Below, one piece after another: positions 44,092 to 54,191 of a stretch of DNA of 64,000 nt (within the stretch, counting starts at the first letter, position 1; each line of letters begins with the position of its first letter). The DNA comes from Chenopodium formosanum (lineage: Eukaryota > Streptophyta > Magnoliopsida > Caryophyllales > Amaranthaceae), in NCBI GenBank assembly GCA_024500155.1, contig CM044869.1:50485898-50549897 (forward strand), given 5' to 3'. The notes beneath the pieces were generated by a model, which saw only the letters and a program-made list of their open reading frames with translations, ran no database searches and had not been told where the DNA came from. The position numbers and the translations under genes were made by a program.

Positions 44092-45471
44092 TTACTGGAC
44101 ACGAGCTGCTCTCCGGACCCTCCTCTGCTCGTAATCAGGGTCATCTGTAGGCAATTCATACCGACATAAAGGACAAGTGTTTCGAATCCCAAGCCAAGGG
44201 AGGATGCAATCACCATGATACCGATGTGAACAAGGCAACTGCTTTCCCTCCTCCCCAACCTCAATCTGATCCTTACAAACAGCACAAAGTGCTTTCTCAT
44301 TCAGCACATCCTCTTTAGTTGTGATCACCGAGGGGAGCTTCTCAACAACAGCCTTTGAAGCAGAGGGGCGACTCAAGTAAGCGTTCTCACTCTCTGGAAA
44401 CTGCCCGAACATCATCTCATACTCCGCAGCATGAAAAATGTTATCATGATCATCAAAGTAAGCATCATTATCATTTTCAATCATCTCAGAATTCCTCCCA
44501 ATATGGTTAGCATTGAGCAACACCTCCCATTCCGAATTCCTCAACCCTCTCCCTCTTTCTCTTTCACCAACCCCGTCTTCCTCAGGCCCCGAATAGGCCC
44601 AAACTGATATAGACCCCGACCCTTCTTCTTCAGCATCAGCAGCAACACTCAAGATTTCCCTCTCATCAACTCTATCATCCACCTCTTCCCACTCGAAATC
44701 GACAGCAACCCCACCTTGATCAACCTCCTCCAAATTGAGTGAGTCCCAACATAGTGGTATACTTTCATCATCATTCACATCATCAACCTCATAATCTTCT
44801 TCCTCTGAATGCACATGAACCCTCCACACTCCATTCCCCTCCTCTTCGGAATCGGAATCGACACCAACCATCATTAATCCACCAATCCTCGCCAAACCAC
44901 TCGGAATCTCATCTTCATCATCATTATCATTACCATTCTCATTCTCAAAATCATTCCAATTCACAGTACTAGTCCCAGTCTCTCTCCTAGCAATATAAAA
45001 CTCATCCCCACATTCAGAAACAACAAACCCACCACAATTACAATCATCCCCATCATCATCTTCTAACCCTAACCCTAACCCTAATCGCAATTCCAAATCC
45101 AAAGCATCAACACCCACATCATAATTCTCCTCAATAATTCCAAAATTCAAATCATTTACAACATCAGAAACAAAATCATCACACCCCACAATATGAGATT
45201 GCTCAACTTGTTCATGTAACAAATCAATAACAAAATTTACCTGATTTTTCCTATCTCCCATGATACCCTCAACAACACCCGATTGTCCGACACTCCGATT
45301 GGAAGAACTGGGTGCGAAGAAATCGTCTCTTTCATGGCTGCCGCCGTGTCGGCGAGGAGAGAAGGAATAGGGGAAGGAATCGAGGGTGGAGAATTCTTCA
45401 AAGAAAACGTCGTGTTCAACGAACAAATCGTGGTCATCTTCAGGGAAATGGAGGAAAGAAACTTCCGCCAT
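44092..45471 (-). CDS. RING-H2 E3 ubiquitin-protein ligase, 459 aa, intronless
   Basis: The C-terminal RING finger at residues 396-436 has the C3H2C3 pattern: CAVC, then C-S-H-x2-H-x2-C (LPCSHRYHGDCILPWL), then CPLC. The Trp after the sixth ligand and the Pro in CPLC are typical of E2-binding RING-H2 domains. It is followed by RYELPTDDPDYEQRR, a tail seen in several plant RING ligases, and a basic end. Residues 1-380 are very acidic (many D/E runs, for example ENGNDNDDEDE), probably disordered and substrate-binding. No signal peptide or membrane segment, so probably cytosolic or nuclear. The start is the first ATG of the long frame (MAEVSFLHFPEDD). The CCCTAA-like run at 45065-45087 codes for a Gly-Leu repeat. 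The substrate cannot be inferred. Confidence 0.9.
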   Translation of the reverse strand: MAEVSFLHFPEDDHDLFVEHDVFFEEFSTLDSFPYSFSPRRHGGSHERDDFFAPSSSNRSVGQSGVVEGIMGDRKNQVNFVIDLLHEQVEQSHIVGCDDFVSDVVNDLNFGIIEENYDVGVDALDLELRLGLGLGLEDDDGDDCNCGGFVVSECGDEFYIARRETGTSTVNWNDFENENGNDNDDEDEIPSGLARIGGLMMVGVDSDSEEEGNGVWRVHVHSEEEDYEVDDVNDDESIPLCWDSLNLEEVDQGGVAVDFEWEEVDDRVDEREILSVAADAEEEGSGSISVWAYSGPEEDGVGERERGRGLRNSEWEVLLNANHIGRNSEMIENDNDAYFDDHDNIFHAAEYEMMFGQFPESENAYLSRPSASKAVVEKLPSVITTKEDVLNEKALCAVCKDQIEVGEEGKQLPCSHRYHGDCILPWLGIRNTCPLCRYELPTDDPDYEQRRVRRAARVQ

Positions 45472-45855
45472 TGAAGAAGGAATTGAGATCTCTGAAAGAG
45501 GGAAAAGGAGAGAGGAAGAGAGTAATTCTGTAATTGTGTAAAGAGAGTTACGAAAAATGGAAAAAGGATGAGTTTTGAAGGAGGGGGTGTTTGGCAGGTT
45601 CCCCGGATCTTTCTTGCTTTGGAGTATGCCAGCATTTTGACTTTTAATTCTAGCCTCCCTTTTTATTTATTTTTTTTTTTTAATTTTTGAAAAAAAATAT
45701 TATTTTCTTCATTTCAAATTAAAGATATGGAAAATACTTGGTTGCTTTACAAAATATATGGAATCATAATTTAATGTATTTTAAGGATTTGTGTGGTTAA
45801 AATTTTACATGTTTTTTTATTTTTTTTTATTTATTTTTTATCTTATACTATCTTA

Positions 45856-46109
45856 TAGTCCTTCCGTTTTGTATTAATCGCAAAAAGTTTATTTTTTATA
45901 ATATAAAGTATTGTTAGTAGGAGAGAGAAATAATAAAAAAGTAGTGTAAGTGAGATTGGTAAGAAAGAGAAATAATAAAATAATTGTGAAACTAATGGGA
46001 GAAAAAATATATAAAATAATGGTGGGGTCCTTTCGAAGTATAGAAGTATTGCAAATATGAAACGGATGTAAAAGGAAAGTGTTGCGATTAATACAAAACA
46101 GAGACAGTA
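45856..46109. mobile_element. Stowaway-like MITE, diverged
   Basis: TA at both ends. Left gtccttccgttttgtattaa, right inverted ctgtctctgttttgtattaa, both followed by tcgcaa. Inside, ttgcaaatatgaaacggatgta near 46050 looks like another Stowaway end, so the structure may be composite. Confidence 0.65.
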
Positions 46110-46481
46110 GTTCCTGTTGCGATTAAAGTGTTGCAAATATTAAGTACTTGTTCATTTTTCCTTTTTTTTTTTTTTTTTTGTAAAACTGAAAATATTTTTT
46201 TTAAACTAAAATTATATTTGCTTAACTGAAATTAATTTTGTTACAGTAACCAAAAAAAAATTATAAATTGTTTTATCGAAATGAAATTATTCTTTACAGT
46301 GCTGGATTTATTTTTATTGAACAAAAATTTTGTTTATATAATATTATATTTTTAAAGATGAAGTGAAACGAGACTTAAATTAACTTTATTAAAATAATAG
46401 AAAGAATTAAAATTGTGGTACAGCATATTTCTTGAGATGCTCTCTTCACTAATTAAATTTCAACTTGTTTTAGGAAAATGA

Positions 46482-46707
46482 GGGCTTGTTCACTTCAGCT
46501 TAATTTCAATTCAGTTAGTTTAGTTCCAATCAGTTCAATTCAGTTCAGTTCAGTTCAGTTCAATTCAATTCAGCTCCTAATTTCCTTCTATCATAAAATA
46601 TTCATTTCAGCTCTATTCAATTCAGTTCAGCTCCAATCAGTTCAATTCAGTTCAGCTCCAATCAGTTCAATTCAGTTCATCTCAGTTCGGTAAATGTGAA
46701 CAAGGTT
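46482..46707. mobile_element. GAACTGAACT-array MITE, opposite orientation
   Basis: Starts gggcttgttcacttcagctt and ends aaatgtgaacaaggtt. TGA is duplicated at 46479-46481 and 46708-46710. The interior is a run of ttcaattcagttcagctccaatcag units, the complement of the arrays in the members at 4.6 and 5.8 kb. The ORF that crosses it is low-complexity. Confidence 0.8.
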
Positions 46708-46917
46708 TGACTCTATTAAAGAGTTGATAGGTTTAGATAAGTTATCGTCAAAGAAAAAAAAAAGTTGATGAAAAATAATAGAGAACCAAATCTAATTTTA
46801 AATTAAAGTAAAATGAAATTTGTGTCATTTTTTTTAAGGAAAAATTAAACAAGTTTATATTGACAGGAAATAAGTTAATATTACTCTGTAAATGAATAGA
46901 AAGTAATCAAAGCATCC

Positions 46918-46920
<3 letters not shown>

Positions 46921-46997
<77 letters not shown>
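46921..46997. repeat. (TA)n microsatellite
   Basis: About 38 TA units. Confidence 0.95.
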
Positions 46998-46999
<2 letters not shown>

Positions 47000-47651
47000 A
47001 AAATCAAGAGCATCCTAAATATTTCAACAACAATATTTTAGACTAATTAGCCTTCATATCCTCAATTATTTCTTCCTAGTTCCTACATTGCAAATTGAAT
47101 ATCCATTTATGTTCTATTATCTTTTAAATATTACCTATGTTAATGACTTCATGGTTAATATAAAGGCATAGAGCATAACAACGTTATGATTCTCTATTGG
47201 TTCAAAACTTGTAATAATATGCTATCCTTACTTTGATCATCCAAAAGGAGATCTTAGGGTGGCCTTCTAAAGACTAGCCTCTACTTTATTATACCCATAA
47301 ATGTGTGAAGGGGGGCTCATGAATTGGCCACTAACATGCTTGAGCCTTGAAGGTACATGTAGGTCTAAAACAATTAAGGTTGGGTTGTCAAATTTTTTCA
47401 GACAAGTACCTTGACAAATTATTGAGCCTTGTGATGATTGATAAAAATCATTAAACAGGCATAACTCAACTAATTTCAGCTGTTCCATCGCTCTCACGAG
47501 AGAGACTCTGCAACTGAGTTACTGAGATCAATGTGAAATTTGCATTATCATATTCTATTAAACTCGAAAAAGGATCACAAATCAAGCAATAAGAGTTGAA
47601 TTTATGTACATTATACAATATCCTTAAACAAAAGTTCAGAGCAGCTATGTC

Positions 47652-50600
47652 CTAGCTGACTGTCTTCATCTTCTTGATCGAATCAAACAGTGAGGATTTC
47701 TCTTGAATGCTTGATGACTTTGCAAATGGGTTTTTCGGTCGTACATCAGAGTCATTTCCTGATTTAGCAAATGGATTAGAGGCACCAGAAAATCTTACTT
47801 TCTTTGTTGCCTCTTCAGCATTTTCTTGCTTTTTTAAACTATCAATATCCTTGGTAATGTTTGTAGCTTTCTGTACAGTAGTTAGACCATCTGACTTCTT
47901 CTGTTCCATCATGAAACTGCTTCCTTCCTGGATCTTTGCTTTCTTAGGGAATACAGGAGCTGTAAATTTAGGTGTGGGTGAGGGAGTGATGGGCTCTGAT
48001 GGCTCGTTTATTGAGTTTGAATGCAAGCTACTACTCAAGGTGTTATTTCTGCTAATGAACTTTTCAGTTAAATTTTTTGGAGTAATGTTTGTCTTATCAA
48101 TGGTGTCTGTTCTAGTAGAGGCATCAGCATGGGAGTTAGTATGAGATAGCGCCACATTTTTGGTTGTATCATTCAGCAATCGCTCCTGAAATAAGCAAGA
48201 CAGTTCAAATTTATGTTAGTGATTTAGATCTATATCCAAGAAAAGGAAAAAAAAAAAAAAAACCTTGTTTCCAAAAAAAATCTTAGCACAAATTAGAGAA
48301 GTGTAAATAGTCACTGCATACCTCCAAGATGCCATTGAACCTTTCTGCTAAGCTCGGAAGCTTTAAAGTTGTAACCAGCTTTATGGCTCCCCTAACTGAT
48401 TTTTCCATTGACAGGAGCTTCACAAGTTCAGTAGCACGTACTAGCTTATCACCTGAAATTGAGAACAGTGGCAGTTTAATAATGTTGCTTTAAAAGATGC
48501 ATACATTCAAAGGAGAGGATTTCATCAAGCATCAACTTCAGATCATCATACCGTTGCAGCAAGATGCAATAAGCCTCAAAATGCACCTATCAAGTGCTGC
48601 TTCCATATCAAAAGCTTCATCATCAAGTAGTGAGCAATCCATACCAGCAGCTTCTGTTTCTTCAATTGATTTTTGAATCTGAAACAAGTAAAAAAAAATT
48701 AGAAGTGCCTATGATAATTGCACTAAAACAAATAGAAAGCTGTGTCACGTAACACTAGCAATGCATTGCTTTGGATGACCAATGAAGGAGGAAAAGGCCA
48801 AACCTGTAATAATCGTGTGTTCCTGAAGATGAATTCTTTTTCAAGAGCCTCTGCTCCAAGATCAGAAGATGCAAGAGGATATGAAAGATCAAGAAGCGAG
48901 AGAACTGGTTTGGATGATACCTAAAAAATGATACAAATTTCCATAAGCTATAGAAAGAGGAACTAGAGTGTCTTAAGTTGTAAGGGATAATTCAGCTTTA
49001 CCTTAGGATATAAATCAGGAGACTTGCAAATAATGCAAAACAACTTCTCAGCACTCAAACCAACCACCCAGTGATTTTCATCTGGCTTCTTAACTTTGCT
49101 GGCACTGCCAAATCAGATTACTATTGTTAAAATTTAGGTTATGATGGACAGCGAGAACAAATAATCAAACAAAAGTCTTAAAGATATTAACCTGAATAGA
49201 GGAAGCCAATTCCCACCAAATTGATCAGAGTACACTCTCAGCATGCCCTAGACATTAATAACTATGAAATTTAGTAAACCATCACCAAAGAGCAAATTAT
49301 CACTAGAAAACTCTAGCTTTAGAGGAGTTACCTTAGAATCATAAGAAGCTAGGTGGCCTTCCTCACTAAATCCAATCCATGTTAAGCTTGAACCAGGTGA
49401 CAAAGGCAGGCATCCTTTAAGAGGTTGGGTTCCATTGCAAATGTTAAATACTCTGAACTCTAACATCTGAAAAAAGCACAAATTTTAGGAATCAGATAGA
49501 CATTAATTTATGCGGCAAGATGTCATCATACACATGAGTTAATATATCTTGAATAAGCTGTTAAAGGAAGTACCAAATCAGCATTAAAGGTTAGGTGTCA
49601 TTTGGTACAGTTGTGATGCTAAGTAATATAGTTTGGAGTATGAATAAATTACCTGATGATTCAAAGGAAGAGGTTGAGAGGAATGAGTGACAACGGCAAG
49701 TTTGTCCTTAAAGCCTGCTGCTGTCACAACTGGACCATCAAGGGAGAGAATGTGTCTCTGCAAGAATCATCAAAGCATTAAGTAAGCACATAGCATTATA
49801 TTTATGCTAAAACTCTAAAGCAAGGTAGAACTAAGTTAGTTGCATAAATGGAGTATATCTTTTCAGCAGCTTTTAATTTAAGCATACACTGAATTACAAA
49901 GAGTAGCACACATGTTATGTTACAAAGAGTGGCACAAATGTTATGTGGCTTTGAGTATTACATTTAAGTTATTTGATGTTGTATCTTCAAACATCCTTTA
50001 TGCCGTGATGTTTTATGTTATTCCTGATTTATATATACAAGTGAATTAAGAAGAGATTCTTATATGATAAGTTTTATAGACCAACCTGCAAGCCACCCTC
50101 AGTGAAGATGCGGAGAAAATTAGCACTAGTTGCAGCAGCCACCCACCCAGTACCAAGTGCCACAGCTTTCACTTCTTCATCTTCAAACCGCATGGACCAC
50201 TAATGCCATCAAGTACAAAGATGAGCATTAAGTAAAACTTCATAACAAATGTTAGCATACTAAATACGCAGTTACCAATCATGGCAATCAAAACGAAAGA
50301 TGACTAATTTGTTTATTGTTAAAGAGCTAATGGGCTAACCTCACTATTATTTGCCCAGCTGCTAAAAGGACGATACATGAGAGTGCTCATATTCTTGTCG
50401 CCCTTCCTTGGATTTGCAAGAACACTTCCATTCTCATTTAGAGAAGCCATGGTAAATCCAAAATAATCAGTCATTGCTGGAACTCTTGGACCTTGACTTG
50501 TGTCATGAAAATCGATCTGCAAAGAAAGGTACAAGTTTGTGAGTCATACAGCAACAAAGACACCAGAGAAGAAAAACAAAATATAGTTGATTGTTTAACC

Positions 50601-52621
50601 TCTATATGTGAGTATCCATCATGTTGCATAGTAGTTATGCTTCCAAGCATATTGTAACAGAGAAAGCTTTTGGTTCCTGGCTGCACAGGAGTTGCACCGG
50701 GCTGAAATGGCTCTTGTATTTTTGAACCATTTTGAGCAATCATGGATTTTGGCCTCCTATCACCACCATCCAAACATTCCTCGTGAGCCTTAGCAGGCCT
50801 TTTATTTGATTCAAATTTTGAAGATGTATTTAATTCCTCATCAATCTCTTCTTCCAAATTTTCTTCCAACATAGAAGATTTTCGCAATCTTTTCCTGGTC
50901 TGAGGCACTGATTCCCCAAAATCATCTTCACCCAAATCACTTAGACTGGCAGATGTACTTGGCTCTTGCTCCTCCTCATCAAAAAAGAGGATTCCATTGT
51001 TGTTCTTCGACTGTAAGTTGGGAACATCTTCTGTTGGAGATTTCATTGATGAAGGAATTACGGACTCCCAAACACCATATTTTCCCATGACATCAATAAC
51101 AGCTAATGAATTGCCAGTTGGTTTCCATGCCATATGGCAAATCCTCTCATCAAACTTCTGTCTGTCAATGTCTTGTTTCTTTGCAAAATCCCATATCAGC
51201 ACTTGGTTATCTAAACCAGATGTAGCCAGATATTTTCCATTAGGTGACCAAGACAAGAAACAAATAGGTTTCACATGATCACCTCTCAACGAAGATACCT
51301 TTTCAGCTGTGTCTCTATCAAACATTACCACATCATTTTTGAGCCCTGGAACAGCTAGCAATTCACCATCAGGACTCCAGCTAAGTCCATTCGTAATGGA
51401 CATATCTGAACCTGTATCAGGAGCTACTCCTTTCAGAGTATGTAGCATATTTCCTGAAAGAAGTTCCCAAAATATTACCGTCCCCTTTGTATCAAGAGAA
51501 GCAAGGTATTCATTATTAGGATCAAAAGCCAAGCTAATGACAGGTCCTTTATGCCCTTTAAGAACTCTCGCAATTGTAGCATCAACTGTGTTGATTAGTT
51601 TGATTCCCTCATCATCACCAGCAGCTGCTAGCAAGCTTCCTGATTTGTTAAAAGCAAGTGTCCGAATAGGCAACGTGAATCTAGTAATATTGTTCTGAAA
51701 CTCCCCACCTGACATTAGAATAAAACTCAGATTAGAAGTAATTAACTCTACATTTAATTTCTATACAAATGGCTCACATTCTGAATTAAGAAGCTTGATG
51801 CTTTACATACAGCTTAACTAATTCAATAATAGTGGTTCTCAAGCTATTTAAGAGTTAAAAGGCCTGACAAATTAAGCAAACTTGGAAGCAAACACCTGTT
51901 ACAATTAGACTACACTACAGTTACATCTTTAGGATCAATTACTCAAGACACCTATATGGAATATCATAAGGTTTCAGTTTTAGTTTTAAATCATGTCCTC
52001 TTCCACACAAACATTCAAACTAATCATTTTCACCTTTTCAAACTACTATAGCCTTAGTATGTCACAAATTTTAGTTAATTATATACCATGGCGATGTGTT
52101 ACTTACACCTATGGATGACCATACAGTGAGACAAAAAACTTGGTTTTACTTTGAACTTAATGCAAGTATGCAAAAAAATTTGAAACCTCGTAATAATGCA
52201 GTCATGTCCAACTAGTTGAACATCATTGCATTATACTTCTTCAAAATACATCATTTATTATCATAAACAGAAGAATACTAATTCTTATGCACTTGTCCTA
52301 CTTCATTAAGCAACAGTAAACCTTAACCAATATAAATCAAATCTTAGTCAATGTCGATTCGACATATTCAGCCTACATCATCACAAACAGCTCCAATGTG
52401 AGAATTGCAACATGCACTCTATCAGATGAATCTAAAATTGCTCACAAATTTGGGAATAGTGTTTGAAACACTAATTAATAACTTATAAATTATCACATTT
52501 TTAATTAAAAACATCAGATCTATGTTACTTATACCCAAGATAGCTAATAATCTTCCTAATCCTTTATTAATCAACCATTCAACCCAAGTCCAAGTTCAAA
52601 ACAAATTGCAAATCAGCATAA

Positions 52622-52655
<34 letters not shown>

Positions 52656-53070
52656 GAAGTACAAAAATAAAAACAACCCAGATAAATTTGAGCCCAGAAA
52701 AAAGTAAATAAAACATACCCAGATGCAAAAACATAGAGAAATGAAAAATTCAAGAATAGAAAGGTAAAGAGGAGAGAGAAAACAGACTTGGGAATTTGTA
52801 TAATTTGACGGTGCGATCGATAGATCCAGAAGCAAGGCAGGTGGAATTAGGGCTAAGAGCTAAAGCGGTGACGCCGTCTCGATGGTGGCGGAGATTCTTC
52901 ATCGGATTCGAAAGGAGGAGAGATTCATAGATAGAAATGGATGAATCTGAAGAGGAAGAAGTAACAATGTGGGTAGAATACATGTCCCACAAAACTGAGC
53001 AAAATGAAGGTTTGCCATTGTTGTTGGTATTTTTGTGGGATTCTCTAAGCTTAACTGGTTTCACCTTCAT
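47652..53070 (-). CDS. EOL1: CTF4/WDHD1 (AND-1) homologue, replication-fork and chromatin factor; complete, 12 exons, 996 aa
   Basis: Exons (minus strand order): 53070-52788, 51708-50600, 50516-50340, 50199-50086, 49757-49653, 49466-49332, 49247-49192, 49104-49002, 48920-48804, 48678-48552, 48452-48322, 48185-47652. Every junction is GT-AG with matching phase; the sum is 2,991 bp with no internal stop. Residues 1 to ~310 are WD40 repeats (HRDGVTALALSPNSTCLASG, GHKGPVISLAFDP, WSPNGKYLATSGLDNQVLIW). An acidic linker follows (GILFFDEEEQEP, ~335), then a basic patch (RKRLRK). The middle part (DYFGFTMASLNENG to LPLSPGSSLTWIGFSEEG) matches the SepB/CTF4 trimerisation domain, then a helical segment (ALDRCILRLIA). 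The tail is low-complexity with two NPFAKS copies. No HMG box is seen, unlike animal WDHD1. Ctf4 links helicase and polymerase alpha. In Arabidopsis the homologue EOL1 acts with LHP1-PRC2. Likely functional. Confidence 0.93.
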
Positions 53071-53429
53071 CTTGGATTTTCTCTCTTTAAAACTCTCTGA
53101 ATCAGAAATGGGGATTGATTGAATTGGGGTGTGAAATGGTTTATGGGGTTGATTTTGGGGGATAAAAGGTTGAATTTTGGGGGTGATTTTCGCGGGAAAT
53201 TTTGGGAGTTTTAGAATTGGTTCCCGGTTTTTTTATTTTTTTGAAAATTTTGGAATTAGGAGAGCATTTTTATTTATTCTATAATTGTGAAGTGCCAAAG
53301 CCCAAAAAATACTGGACTGTAGGACTAGCAGCACATATGTTAAATACTGGACTGTAGGAGCACATTTGCAATAAATTTAGTGTTGATAAATTATTATGTT
53401 GCCTTGTTTGTATTTGGGTGGATTTGTTA
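53071..53429. other. EOL1 5' flank (putative promoter)
   Basis: Directly upstream of the EOL1 start. G/T-rich on this strand near 53120-53230 (ttttgggggataaaagg). The motif tactggactgtagga occurs twice (about 53311 and 53346). No TATA box placed with confidence. Confidence 0.45.
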
Positions 53430-53912
53430 TACTTCCTCTGCCCATTATTATGTGCAATAAAGGGGGTATATGCAGGAGAGTGGATAATAATCCAATATAA
53501 AAACTAAAAAAGTATCACAATTAAACAAAGGAGAAGCACCACTACCCGTGGACGCAGAACCATTACCCACAAGACCACAAGCCCCTACCATGCCACGCCA
53601 CGAACCCACGCCACCTCACGAACCACCAACACCCACGCCCATGTACGTAACTCCCAAGAAACCACCACCCCCACAAACCCAAACCACCGAAACCCACAAA
53701 CCAACAAATCCAGTGCACGAAACCTTATCTGGAATTGAAACACTAAAGGGTGGTCTTTTTCTTTAATTCATGAGAATATGTTGAACAAGGAGAGAGAAAG
53801 ATAATAGGAAGATGAATCAGATGAAGAAATTTGATGATGGAGGAGGAAATCAAGTACGTAATTGAGGAGATGTAGATGATGAGTGGAAAATTTTGAGGAT
53901 TTTTAAAATTTA

Positions 53913-54147
53913 CTACCTCCGGAACATATTAGATGCAACTTTTGCCAAAAACGAAAAGTTCACATTAGATGCAACTTTGCCTTTCTTTCTTTTTATTGAA
54001 ATTACAATGGTACCCTTACTAAATGTCTTTAAAAATTACTTAGACAACTAAACTAAAGATATTAGAAGACATAATCTAAGTAGCTTATTTTAAGTACTCC
54101 CACCAAAATTAATTCATTCCCACACCTAACTCATTAAAATCACCCAA

Positions 54148-54191
<44 letters not shown>

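Larger units (their letters stand above)
45472..47651. other. RING gene 5' flank and intergenic DNA with MITEs
   Basis: 45472-45640 is the likely 5' UTR and proximal promoter of the RING gene. Beyond it lies AT-rich DNA with two MITEs (45856, 46482) and a (TA)n run. A minus-strand ORF at 47267-47497 (76 codons) lies just after the EOL1 stop and is not recognised. It could be part of the EOL1 3' UTR. Confidence 0.5.

Noticed and set aside
45065..45087. CCCTAACCCTAACCCTAACCCTAA, telomere-like repeat
   Set aside because: It lies inside the RING gene and encodes a Gly-Leu repeat in frame. The plant telomere unit is CCCTAAA, so this is coding low complexity.
47707..48144. 145-codon plus-strand ORF
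   Set aside because: Antisense shadow of the last EOL1 exon.
50997..51698. Plus-strand ORFs of 93 and 129 codons
   Set aside because: Antisense shadows of the large EOL1 exon 2.
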